Of a stretch of 64,000 nt of DNA, positions 8,293 through 16,794 are shown piece after piece (the stretch's first letter is position 1; each line of letters opens with the position of its first letter). Below the pieces are notes generated by a model, which saw nothing but the letters and a program-made list of their open reading frames with translations, was not told the origin of the DNA and did no database searches. Origin of the DNA: Nitrosomonas ureae (lineage in GTDB: Bacteria > Pseudomonadota > Gammaproteobacteria > Burkholderiales > Nitrosomonadaceae); assembly GCF_001455205.1 (NCBI RefSeq), contig NZ_CP013341.1, positions 1 through 64,000 of the forward strand. Direction: 5' to 3'. Both the position numbers and the translations under genes were made by a program.

Positions 8293-10001
8293 GCTTCACT
8301 TTGCTTACGTTTGCGCCAACCCGCCAAGGCCAGTGTTCCGGCGAGCAGCATGCCGCCACCTAAACCACCCAGTGAGATCTTCTCAGCTGTGCCGTCCAAG
8401 TCAAGTAAACTGGTGCGTTTCGATTCAAGATTCTTCACCCGTTCCTGCAGTGCAATCATCTCGCGGATACGAGTATTTTCGTCTTGAATTTCAACATACG
8501 CACGGTTAATCGGACCCCAGCCTTCCGTATAAGTCCATCCACCCGGATTTACGTGCGCCAAGCCTACATGCATCTTCGCCAGGTCATTTTCGTGCATTTC
8601 CAGCACCTTGAGCTCAATCGCCGCAGGGCTGTTGCCTTTCGACCAGAACAACTGTGCAAAATATGCATAGCCTTCTTTCTCCGGTGGCGGTGGAGCAGGA
8701 CGATTAGTTTTTTGGCCTGTCAACAAACCTTCCTTGTACAGTGTATGCACAATTTCATTAGCTTCCTGATACTTAGCCAACCCTTCCAGCGTGCCTTTGT
8801 CCATCAATTCCAAATATGAACGTGCAAAACGCTCCGAGTGACATTGGGTACAGGTAACCACCCACGAGTCTAAACGAGCTTCCGACCATTCGCTATTAAT
8901 GTTTTCCGCTATACCTGGAACAAATGGATAGTTCGCCCACCGAATCTTCCTTACCATGTTATGGCTATATTCACCTTCGTATTCCATGTGACAACCCGCA
9001 CAGGTCGGTGCATTTTGACCGCCCAGTTCATAGGCGTCTTTCAACTGTACTTCCCAGTTCCATTTGTCTCCCAGCATCGACACCATCTTGCCGTGCTTGG
9101 ACATGGAGTAAGCTTCCCAGTTGTTGTGATCCACACCACTATGGCAAGTGGCACACGCTTCCGGCTTACGCGACTCCGCAGCTGAAAATTCATGGCGCGT
9201 ATGGCATGAGTCGCATTTGTTCTGATTCGTATGACACATCGAGCAGCCTTCAGCTACTTCGCGTTGCGGCATCGCTGCCCAAACAGTGGTTTCTACGTTG
9301 GCTTTATAGTCCAGCGCGTGCGAAGGGCGTCCATCGGGCCATTGGCCGTGCGGCCAAATCATCGTGTCACGTTCCGATTCCCGTTCCACAAATTCCTGCA
9401 AGTGACATTTACCGCATACATCCGCTGTCGGCATAATGATGTCTTTGGTGTGATCCGCTTTCTTCTTCGCATTAACATCCACGTGACAGTCAATACACCC
9501 CACTTCCTTCAGGTTCTCGCCTTCCGCCAATTTACCCAAAGAGCGCAAATTCTTCTCTACGTCCTCAAGCTTGCCTTTCTTATAAAAGGTAGGGTCATCC
9601 GGCTTAAGATTACGAATCTTGTCTAAATTCGCATGGCTACTACGCTTCCATGCCTGAACCCATACCGGCGATTCATCCGTGTGACATTCTACACATTCCT
9701 TCCGGCTCGCTATCTCTTTATTCGAAGTCGGCGATTTGTAAAATGTCGCAGGATCCAAATATATTCCATACGGTATCGGTTCCCAATACTGCGCCATCGT
9801 TCCAGGCCCCGCTCCTTGCTCAGGATCCTTGTAGCGCTTCACCACCGCTTCGTATACTTCCTTCGGCGTCGCCTTCTCACGATCCAACTTCAATGCTTCA
9901 TACAATTCGTCCGGAACGCTCGGTATGTTCGCATGCGCCGTCCCTATCAGCATAGCTCCTAACAGCCCCGCTATTACCCCAGCCCATCGCTTGGCTTTCA
10001 T
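8289..10001 (-). CDS. haoA: Hydroxylamine oxidoreductase, octahaem
   Basis: Periplasmic enzyme oxidising hydroxylamine in the second step of ammonia oxidation. It has 570 residues including a signal peptide (MKAKRWAGVIAGLLGAMLIG...AHA). Eight haem motifs are visible: CVECH, CIDCH, CGKCH, CSMCH, CDSCH, CATCH, CAGCH and CTQCH. The C-terminal segment GGWTYTEGWGPINRAY holds the conserved tyrosines from which the P460-crosslinking Tyr is drawn. A final hydrophobic helix plus WRKRKQ is a membrane tail. The ribosome site AAGGAGAG precedes ATG 10001. It opens the haoA-haoB-cycA-cycB cluster. Confidence 0.98.
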   Translation of the reverse strand: MKAKRWAGVIAGLLGAMLIGTAHANIPSVPDELYEALKLDREKATPKEVYEAVVKRYKDPEQGAGPGTMAQYWEPIPYGIYLDPATFYKSPTSNKEIASRKECVECHTDESPVWVQAWKRSSHANLDKIRNLKPDDPTFYKKGKLEDVEKNLRSLGKLAEGENLKEVGCIDCHVDVNAKKKADHTKDIIMPTADVCGKCHLQEFVERESERDTMIWPHGQWPDGRPSHALDYKANVETTVWAAMPQREVAEGCSMCHTNQNKCDSCHTRHEFSAAESRKPEACATCHSGVDHNNWEAYSMSKHGKMVSMLGDKWNWEVQLKDAYELGGQNAPTCAGCHMEYEGEYSHNMVRKIRWANYPFVPGIAENINSEWSEARLDSWVVTCTQCHSERFARSYLELMDKGTLEGLAKYQEANEIVHTLYKEGLLTGQKTNRPAPPPPEKEGYAYFAQLFWSKGNSPAAIELKVLEMHENDLAKMHVGLAHVNPGGWTYTEGWGPINRAYVEIQDENTRIREMIALQERVKNLESKRTSLLDLDGTAEKISLGGLGGGMLLAGTLALAGWRKRKQSEA

Positions 10002-10275
10002 CTTTCTCTCCTTTGGTTTTCCATAATTTTTTTCCCTTCTTATCTTCCCGGCCTCTCAAAAGACCACCTTCCTTCGCTTCATAGCCCCCAACCATCCATC
10101 CAACTTCAACAGATAGCCCCTCCCTTAGACTACTTAGTCAGCCTTGTACTGTCAGATATTCATTATTAATATTTATAATCAACATATTAATATACTTTTT
10201 TAGTTTGCCTTACTTACTATAAGTTAAGTTTATTTTTGCTTTTTTATAAAAAAAAAATTAATTTTATGCTACCCG
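10002..10275. other. hao upstream region
   Basis: 274 bp between haoA and rpsT, both on the minus strand. It holds the haoA ribosome site next to 10001 and should contain the hao promoter and the rpsT terminator. I could not assign a specific promoter motif. Positions 10,150-10,260 are very AT-rich. Confidence 0.4.
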
Positions 10276-10539
10276 CTAATTCATCATTTTAATCGCGGAA
10301 GATAATCGACTTTTATAACGCGCAGCCTTATTTTTGTGAATAATACCTTTTCCAGTAATGGAATCAATAGTACCTATCGAACTGTTAAATACATTTTGAG
10401 CCAGATCTTTATCCCCAGACCCTATCGCTTTTCTTACATATTTAATTGCAGTACGCAATTTAGACCGTAAACTGACATTGTATTCTCTACGTTTGACAGC
10501 TTGCCTTGCACGCTTTCTCGCTTGTGCACTATTAGCCAT
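10276..10539 (-). CDS. rpsT: 30S ribosomal protein S20
   Basis: Primary 16S rRNA-binding protein of the small subunit, 87 residues, the usual length. The N-terminus MANSAQARKRARQAVKRREY and the C-terminal GKGIIHKNKAARYKSRLS are S20 hallmarks. It appears monocistronic. Confidence 0.97.
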   Translation of the reverse strand: MANSAQARKRARQAVKRREYNVSLRSKLRTAIKYVRKAIGSGDKDLAQNVFNSSIGTIDSITGKGIIHKNKAARYKSRLSSAIKMMN

Positions 10540-10614
10540 AATTCCTTAGCTCCTTCAAAGAAAAAAGGCTTAGATACTACTTTCTTTTTTTTTATATTGC
10601 AACTTACAATTCTT

Positions 10615-10983
10615 TTATTTACTCATGGTATCAGATGTCGGGGGCTTACAATAAAATCTCGAAGGGAATTCCGAATTACGCTGTTTATTCCTTATAACAT
10701 CCCCGCCTTCGTTGACACATACCATAATTGACATATCCAAATTGGGAAAATATTCGTTAGACCCAGGTTGTGCCGAGGTCGGTGGCACTTTTTCTCTTAT
10801 TTTACCGCATAACTCAGGTTCATTTAGCTTCGGCGAATCATCCTGCATCGCAGGTAATGGACAAAGATTACATGGATCGCCCGGGCATAAGCATCCGGTA
10901 CAGCTAGCAAGTGTTATTGATGAAAAAAAACTCAATCCGAAAATGCAAATAAAAATCACACCAATTTTTAATACTGAAAGCAT
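10615..10983 (-). CDS. Small Cys-rich exported protein, unknown function
   Basis: 122 residues, not recognised. An N-terminal signal peptide (LKIGVIFICIFGLSFFSS) is followed by a dense cysteine cluster CTGCLCPGDPCNLC and three further cysteines, eight in the mature chain. Even number and spacing suggest disulfides or a metal site. It ends 75 bp from the rpsT start on the same strand. An overlapping plus-strand reading frame is judged to be a shadow. Confidence 0.6.
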   Translation of the reverse strand: MLSVLKIGVIFICIFGLSFFSSITLASCTGCLCPGDPCNLCPLPAMQDDSPKLNEPELCGKIREKVPPTSAQPGSNEYFPNLDMSIMVCVNEGGDVIRNKQRNSEFPSRFYCKPPTSDTMSK

Positions 10984-11104
10984 AATTATCCTTATTTATT
11001 TTTTAATAATATTACGTAATACTTATAAGTTAGTTCTAACAAAACAAGGATTTTATCAAAATTAAAAATAACTGAATAACCGATCTGGAAAAATATAAAG
11101 GACT

Positions 11105-11968
11105 CTAGGGTCTGTTGACATTTCACATAGGTAGCCACAGATATCCACATGCCATGGCTACCATACTCTCAAAATTTCTCTTCAGTTTGTCGTATCGTGT
11201 CGCTACTGCCCGATACTGCTTTAGCCGGGCAAAAGCATTTTCCACCAAATGTCGGTATCCATACAAACCCCAGTCCATATCTGCGTTGCCCTTCAACGAG
11301 TTGCGCTTTCTCGGTATCACAGCTCGAGCCCCTTTCTTCGTTATCTGTCCTCGTATACATTCGCTGTCATAGCCTTTGTCCGCAACAATCGCTTTCGCGT
11401 CAGGCAGTTTGGCAATCAAATCAGGTGCTATAGAACAGTCATTGACTTCTCCACCGGTGATTTCAAAATCGGCTGGTAAACCATAACTATCAACCGCCAG
11501 GTGAATCTTTGTGGTATTGCCTGCGCGGCTTTTCCCGATCGCCTGTGGTTCCTTGTCCGCTGCGCCTGCACTATGCGCTGGTGCGCTTTAACATAGCTGC
11601 CATCAATAAATTCCCATTCACAATCCGGATCAATAGACAACGCCTTGAAAATCCTTAACCATTTGCTGCTTAATGACCACGCATTGAATCTTTTGTAGAT
11701 GGAATTCCAGCTTCCAAATGCCTCAGGCAAGTCTCGCCACGGGCAGCCAACCCGCATTCGATACAGCATACCTTCTACTGTCATGCGCAGATTGCGCTTG
11801 TTATATATCGCTTCTTGAAGCAGAATCTTCTCCAGCTTCGACCAGAACTCATCACTGAGCATCAATCGGGGCATCGCAAACTCGTTTTGTTGGTGGTATG
11901 GGAACCCCAATATTACGAGTTTGTTTCTATCTATTAAATACTTATCTCAAAACGTCAACAGACCCTAG
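11105..11968. mobile_element. IS5-family insertion sequence with 4-bp target duplication
   Basis: The element itself is 11109-11964 (856 bp). Terminal inverted repeats GGTCTGTTGAC (11109-11119) and GTCAACAGACC (11954-11964) match perfectly. The flanking CTAG at 11105-11108 and 11965-11968 is the target duplication, fitting the YTAR preference of IS5-type elements. It carries one transposase on the minus strand expressed by frameshifting. Perfect ends and an intact gene suggest recent insertion. Confidence 0.9.
11123..11874 (-). CDS. IS5-family transposase, programmed -1 frameshift
   Basis: DDE transposase in two overlapping frames. The first (from MPRLMLSDEFWSKLEKIL, start 11874; an upstream in-frame ATG lies at 11910) holds the N-terminal domain and the first catalytic Asp in EFIDGSYVKAH. 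The second holds Asp in IVADKGYDSE and Glu in HLVENAFARLKQYR. The frames join at a canonical slippery heptamer GGGAAAA (11530-11536), whose GGA and AAA codons are in phase with the first frame and whose -1 shift enters the second. This fits the IS427-type group of IS5 elements. Confidence 0.88.
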
Positions 11969-12365
11969 GCTAGCAGGCTTAATTTGTTAGTGTAGCAAGG
12001 TGTTAACAAGCGGTAAATTAAGCGATTATATGTAAGAATTCCTAACTTTGTTTACAGTATAAAACAAATGCACTCCCTTAATCTTGGTGAATCGCCAAGA
12101 AATCTGGTGGCTTTATCAAACACGAGTCTGGAAGATGACACAATTCGGAACGCTTCAGTATCAACCGACCAACGATATAGGCCGTACTGAAACATACCAA
12201 ATTCAGGAATTTTCCCTGTGCAATAGCATTAATCAGCGATTCATAATGTTGCAGCATGGTCCCAAGCTAGAAGCTCAAGATGGAGCAAACAATACATAGC
12301 TGTTTGAATTAATGTAAAATTATCAGGTTTGATAAATATTACTTGCAAGCCATTTACGTTTCAAG
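11969..12365. other. Gene-poor stretch after the IS5 element
   Basis: About 400 bp without a supportable gene. A 71-codon plus-strand frame at 12084-12299 has no recognisable similarity or ribosome site and looks like chance or decayed sequence. Confidence 0.4.
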
Positions 12366-12587
12366 TTAAATTGCCTCCGGCACAACCAATGACACCACTT
12401 CCATTTTCAAATTGCTCTGAATAGAGTCTTTTGTTTTTCTGATCTTTTCATCCTTCACCTCGATAATTAGTTTTCCAATCACCTTAACAAAATATCCGGC
12501 TTTATTGAAACACAACAGGATGGTCTTATTCTGATAAAAGTCAATTCGATTCAGGATTGATGGGTTCTCGCTATGTTTCTTAGGATG
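12366..12587 (-). pseudogene. Start-less 74-codon open frame, possible gene remnant
   Basis: An open minus-strand frame bounded by two TAA codons. It encodes a plausible soluble segment with KTILLCFNKAGYFVKVIGKL and KMEVVSLVVPEAI. No ATG occurs until close to the end, so it is probably the 3' end of a truncated gene. I do not recognise the family. Its last bases and 3' flank resemble the sequence at 27388-27408 beside the IS200 remnant. Confidence 0.35.
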
Positions 12588-12731
12588 TTAGGTATAAATT
12601 TGAGATGCGGATAGGGCTTGAGCATTATCGTTCGTTTTGATTGTAACCACGAAACTGAGCTCTCGCGGCACAAAGCTTGATAATGCTCTCGCCTCAAGTA
12701 TCTGCAACAATTGGATTGAGCCGAAGAAGCC

Positions 12732-13193
12732 TTACTGCTGTTGTCTTGATACTACACTGGTGCCCGTATGCGCTCCGGTTGATGTTTTGCAATGAAATGC
12801 CACATCATAACTATCCGTCCCTGCTGCGGTATGCATAACGAATATGCTGTACACACCGGATCCTTGCGTAATCTTAACCAAAGGGCTGTATGTGGTATTA
12901 CTATCCGTAGTATCGACACTAAATTGCGCACACTTGTTCGTGGTACAGCTGGTTCCTTTATACGCCAGGATACTGACTTTAGAGGTGCTTGCTGTCATAT
13001 CCTTAACCTGTGCTTCAAGATAGGATGGCGTACCGTTACCATCGTCAAAACAGGTCGCTTGATAAAAATCCACAGCTGCGGCCAAGCCGGTGGTAAAACT
13101 ACCCGTCTGGTTATGCGCCGAAACTGTACTGGCGTAGATTGCCAATAATCCAAAAACCGGAACTAGCATTCCCTTAACATTTGAGAATTGCAT
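12732..13193 (-). CDS. Exported protein with predicted N-terminal His after cleavage, unknown function
   Basis: 153 residues, not recognised. The signal peptide is predicted to be cleaved in ASTVSA|HNQTG, leaving an N-terminal histidine. The mature chain has four cysteines (ATCFDDG, GTSCTTNKC, AFHCK) and is Thr/Ser-rich, consistent with a small beta-rich periplasmic or secreted domain. The ribosome site AAGGAG lies 9 nt before the ATG. It is third in a minus-strand set of exported proteins and may be cotranscribed with them. Confidence 0.6.
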   Translation of the reverse strand: MQFSNVKGMLVPVFGLLAIYASTVSAHNQTGSFTTGLAAAVDFYQATCFDDGNGTPSYLEAQVKDMTASTSKVSILAYKGTSCTTNKCAQFSVDTTDSNTTYSPLVKITQGSGVYSIFVMHTAAGTDSYDVAFHCKTSTGAHTGTSVVSRQQQ

Positions 13194-13290
13194 TAATAAA
13201 CTCCTTTAAAAATTATTTTTTCCATTCACTTTATTTGAACGATCATCAGATATAGCTTTTCACAATACCGCTGTACCTAAGGTGCTTTAT

Positions 13291-13881
13291 TTAAATACCA
13301 TTATCTTGAGTCTGATTGCTTGCGGACAAAGCTTCCAGTTTCATGGTTGCGAGATCTTTGATGGCTTGCGCTTCATCTTCGTCTTCAACCACTTGCTGCA
13401 GCAATACCACGCTTCTTGCATCGTCACCCAAGCTATCCAACGCCATCAACCGCACTGATAGCTCAGTATCTTGCAGCGCTTGCTCAAGTACCACGAATAG
13501 ATCGCCGCAACCTTGTTGCGCAAAGGCATAAACCGCCTGTCCTCTGACTTGCGGATTAGTGTCCTGAATCGCAGCTTGCAGGATTTTTTGTAAAATTCCA
13601 GATTCAATCGAGCCCTTCACCGCCAATTGCGACAATGCATTTACTCGTTGCGCCGGGTCATTCGATGCTGCAAGGTTAACAATCGCTTCGGTAAAATCAG
13701 CGTCCGACTCTGATACATCTCCTTGTTCCGCCATGCAATAAATTTGAATTGCATTCAGGCTGGAAACTGAATTCACTGCCGCTTCATCCGCAAGCGCATA
13801 TTTGGAAAATCCAATAGCTGCCATAAAAAAAATAACGAACGGCATGGCAATCCCGTTCTTATGGTTTGGTAATTTCAACAT
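13291..13881 (-). CDS. Exported HEAT-repeat protein
   Basis: 196 residues from MLKLPNHKNGIAM; GAGGGGG just upstream acts as ribosome site, and the longer frame to 13947 lacks one. A signal peptide (MPFVIFFMAAIGFSKYALA) precedes three to four HEAT-like helical repeats, seen as NPQVRGQAVYAFAQ and ELSVRLMALDSLGDDA. Such repeats usually mediate protein-protein contacts. Its position between two other exported proteins suggests it scaffolds or assists them; this is inference. Confidence 0.65.
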   Translation of the reverse strand: MLKLPNHKNGIAMPFVIFFMAAIGFSKYALADEAAVNSVSSLNAIQIYCMAEQGDVSESDADFTEAIVNLAASNDPAQRVNALSQLAVKGSIESGILQKILQAAIQDTNPQVRGQAVYAFAQQGCGDLFVVLEQALQDTELSVRLMALDSLGDDARSVVLLQQVVEDEDEAQAIKDLATMKLEALSASNQTQDNGI

Positions 13882-13971
13882 TATGGCCCCCTCAAAAATT
13901 AGGAGATGAACAAGAGCTCCCACACCGCCCATCTCCTCTTTCAACAAAAAGCTAATACATGGCTAATTTTC

Positions 13972-14727
13972 TTATGGTTTCGGCCAAATCTGCACACCCT
14001 TCTTGTTTTTAATCGGCAAATCACGATTGATCTGCGCCGCGGATGGAATTAAGTCAACCGTGTCGCCTGTCGCTGAGCAATTCTCAGGCAGAGGATTGTT
14101 AGCCAAGTCACGAGTCACTGTATAAGTAGCTGGGGAATCAAAACCATGCAGACCAGGGCCGTCATAGTCCGATCCTACCGCCGGTGTCCAGAGGTTAAGT
14201 TTGCCCTCAGCAAAGCCTGCTATCGTTGTTGGCTTGCAAATATCCGCAATGGCCAAAACAATTTTCACGCTCGAAGCACATGATGTCGGTTCAAACAAAA
14301 CCGCGCCTGCTCTGAATTTGAGATAGCTTGCGTAATGATCCGGCATTTTGCCATCTTTGACATAAAACCCTACTACATTCCCGCTATCATCGGTCTTTTC
14401 ATCTTCTGCTTTGAAAACACTGGGATCCAATACTTTCTGAAACAGATTACCCCAATTTACAACATGCGCATCAATAGTATCGGTTGCAACCGTGCCATTA
14501 ACTTTAACAATTGAATCAACGCCGTCAGGAAAAACCACTGAACTTTTAGTTGTGAAGGTTCCATCTCCACATCCGTGTCCAATAACTACGTTATTAGTGA
14601 TTCGGACTCCCTCGGTTCCTACAGGAATTTCCAGGCGAGTATGCGATAATACGTTTTGTGAGAGACCCAACAGCAAAGTTGTCGCTAAGGCAGTATGGGT
14701 AAAACACTTAAATTGCTTTGTTAACAT
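13972..14727 (-). CDS. YcnI/DUF1775-like exported protein, putative copper binder
   Basis: 251 residues. The signal peptide ends LLLGLSQNVLS and cleavage would expose His (HTRLEIP), the position that binds Cu(II) in YcnI proteins. The body resembles DUF1775: IGHGCGDGTFTTKSSVVFPDGV near the start, later MPDHYASYLKFRAG and FEPTSCASSVKIV. Copper binding is inferred from family resemblance only. It is the first gene of a three-gene minus-strand set and has a long leader containing a strong hairpin. Confidence 0.6.
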   Translation of the reverse strand: MLTKQFKCFTHTALATTLLLGLSQNVLSHTRLEIPVGTEGVRITNNVVIGHGCGDGTFTTKSSVVFPDGVDSIVKVNGTVATDTIDAHVVNWGNLFQKVLDPSVFKAEDEKTDDSGNVVGFYVKDGKMPDHYASYLKFRAGAVLFEPTSCASSVKIVLAIADICKPTTIAGFAEGKLNLWTPAVGSDYDGPGLHGFDSPATYTVTRDLANNPLPENCSATGDTVDLIPSAAQINRDLPIKNKKGVQIWPKP

Positions 14728-14786
14728 GTTACAAAGACCCCTTTTTTTAACTTATTAATAGAATGATTTATATTTCTCTTACTAAG

Positions 14787-14818
14787 GTTGCCTTTTGAGG
14801 TGGATCTCAAAGGGCAAC
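14787..14818 (-). promoter_or_regulatory. Leader hairpin upstream of the YcnI-like gene
   Basis: A 13-bp stem (GTTGCCTTTTGAG with CTCAAAGGGCAAC, one G-U) and a 6-nt loop, 60 nt before the start at 14727. There is no U-tract after it on the minus strand, so it is more likely an mRNA stability or translation element than a terminator. Confidence 0.5.
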
Positions 14819-14920
14819 TGAAAAATTATTCTTTTCTTACATCCCTGAAAATCCTTACTATTTGAAGAAAAGAACTTATTTCAGGGTGCGATAATATTTT
14901 CTCTACCGGGTAAAAGCAAT

Positions 14921-14937
14921 GTGACAAATTGTCGCAC
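14921..14937. promoter_or_regulatory. Palindromic operator-like site 1
   Basis: TGTGACAA-A-TTGTCGCA, offset by one base within this span, is one of three copies of the 17-bp pattern TGYGACAA-W-TTGYCGCA in 393 bp between divergent genes. The repeat count and the 8-1-8 symmetry suggest a dimeric regulator. The regulator is unknown. Confidence 0.55.
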
Positions 14938-14950
14938 CTTTACCGCCTTT

Positions 14951-14980
14951 CAAAAAAAACCCCGCAGCAAGCTGCGGGGT
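14951..14980 (-). terminator. Rho-independent terminator, leftward
   Basis: Stem ACCCCGCAGC/GCTGCGGGGT with a short loop, followed on the minus strand by eight T residues. It terminates leftward transcription 220 nt before the YcnI-like start. No minus-strand gene lies to its right up to 15,485, so it ends either a small RNA or an attenuated leader. Confidence 0.75.
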
Positions 14981-15170
14981 ATTAATTGCGCTTAATTATC
15001 TATTGATCGCTTGTCTTCTCATTCCTTACGGCAAGAAGAAAAACTTTCATAGATACAAGCGTTCGCACCACAAGAGGTTTTTCAACGAGACATCATTTAA
15101 AAAAATCACCAGGCGATAGATGGCAATTTCTTCAGGGACGGATGATAGGGATCACACGATGGAAAAACAA

Positions 15171-15187
15171 TGTGACAAATTGCCGCA
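15171..15187. promoter_or_regulatory. Palindromic operator-like site 2
   Basis: TGTGACAA-A-TTGCCGCA, the second copy of the 17-bp palindrome, 126 bp from site 3. Confidence 0.55.
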
Positions 15188-15296
15188 GGCAATTATTGCA
15201 TTGACACAGGAGTCCTCACAAACACACACGAATCATTATTGAACAATTAGTTAGAAGAAATTAATCAATATCATTCCCACTCAGTATTTATGTGAG

Positions 15297-15313
15297 TGCG
15301 ACAATTTGTCGCA
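15297..15313. promoter_or_regulatory. Palindromic operator-like site 3 (perfect)
   Basis: TGCGACAA-T-TTGTCGCA, a perfect 8-1-8 palindrome 173 bp before the amidohydrolase start. A 60-codon frame starting inside it (15296-15478) has no ribosome site and is not considered a gene. Confidence 0.65.
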
Positions 15314-15485
15314 TTACCAGTATCAATCTTTTTACTTACAATTCCAGATAATCAATCCAAGTCGATAGAAATTACCGGCTCTCTACAAAGATTAATTACA
15401 ACCTCGTTCTTCTCAAATGCACTGCAAGATCACTATAGCTCCCGTGAAGAATTTAAATTTATAAGAATGATTACTTAGGAATTAT

Positions 15486-16785
15486 ATGGAAATAAAAACT
15501 GATCAATTCAAAATCACAACTCAACTGACCATTCTGGCTCTGGCATTCACGTTCAGCCTGAATGGTTTTGCACAGGGTGATTCGACGACAGCATCTGCAG
15601 GTAATCATTGCTATGTGCTTAGTGCCCAGCGCGTTTTCGATGGCTTCGAATTACATGAGAATGCAGCCGTCCTGGTCAAAGGTAATCAAATTGTTCAAGT
15701 CGGCGATGCAAGCCACTTAAAGGGATTATGCAGTAGAAAAATAAAATTGGGTGATGCGACCATTCTGCCGGGTTTTATTGAAACCCATGCACATATTACA
15801 TTTCAAAATATTCCCGGTGATAAGGTGTTGCAGCATGGCATAACCACTGTACGGGATACCGGCGGGCCGTTGCTAAAACCAATGGGAGGAAATGGCAGCT
15901 TACGGATTTTGAGTGCTGGCCCAATCATTCAGGCGGTCGATGGCTATCCATTAAATATTTTCGGTCATCACGGAACTCCTGCTCATGACAAATACGGCAC
16001 CATTGGCGTAGCTGTTGCCACCATTGAAGAAGCGGAAAAAATTGTAACGGATCTAGTCGCAGGCGGCTCGACGGTAATCAAAATTTCATTGGAGCCCGGT
16101 GGTGAAGCAGGCGCACCTTGGATGTCGAATCACGGGCATGGCGAAATTCCACAAACCCCATGGCCATTGCTTTCTTTGGATATTATCAAGGCGATAGTAA
16201 CTAAGGCAACACGCATTGAACCGGAAAGTAGCTGCGCATGTCGGCGAAAATACCGGTGTTGAACTAGCGCTGGATGGTGGCGTGGATGAGTGGGCGCATA
16301 TACCTTGTGCAGAAATTCGCGACGACCTGTTACACCGCGCGGTAGAGCAAGATGTAACCTTTGTAACCACGGTAGATACCCTCTCCGCCTGTACCGGCAT
16401 TCATGCCAATACGCATAAGCTTGCACATATTATGTCCCATAACACATCAACGAAGTCAAAATTTATCTATGGATCTGAAATTGGTCACGACAATGTGCCA
16501 TGGGGTATCAATGCCGAAGAATTGGTGTTGATGTTGAATTTAACCAGTCCTGACGGCATTGACTTTAATGATGTGCTACGAGTATTCAGGTCGGCCACTT
16601 CCGAAGCGGGAAAACATTTGAATAACCCTTTGCTGGGTACATTAATGAAGCAAGCTCCGGCGGATATCATCGCCGTTCGCGGCAATCCGTTTGAACGGTT
16701 TAAATTACTGGAATATCCCGATTTGGTCATTTCCGGTGGCCGTATCATTGTCAACGACTTTAAGAAAAACAAGATAAGAAACTAA
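15486..16785 (+). CDS. Exported metal-dependent amidohydrolase (one frameshift)
   Basis: Imidazolonepropionase/prolidase-like amidohydrolase of the TIM-barrel hydrolase superfamily. A signal peptide (LTILALAFTFSLNGFAQ) is followed by the composite N-terminal strand domain, metal motif HAHITF, the likely carbamylated Lys in STVIKISLEPG, then AAHVGENTG and GSEIGHDNVPWG. An extra A near 16208 breaks the frame between IVTKA and HALNRKVAAH; removing it gives about 432 residues. It carries AGGA before ATG 15486 and lies 9 bp before the next gene. The substrate is unknown; family members often hydrolyse peptides or cyclic amides. Confidence 0.75.
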
Positions 16786-16794
16786 AAAATAACT

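Noticed and set aside
8924..9962. Long plus-strand frames antisense to haoA
   Set aside because: Shadows of the haem-rich minus-strand gene; no ribosome sites and no domains.
12084..12299. 71-codon plus-strand frame after the IS5 element
   Set aside because: No ribosome site, no family resemblance and atypical composition; likely chance.
13972..14727. Calling the YcnI-like protein a histidine-brace enzyme
   Set aside because: An N-terminal His alone is not evidence for lytic oxygenase-type chemistry; only a copper-binding role is suggested.
15296..15478. 60-codon plus-strand frame upstream of the amidohydrolase
   Set aside because: It starts inside the perfect palindrome, has no ribosome site and no recognisable sequence.
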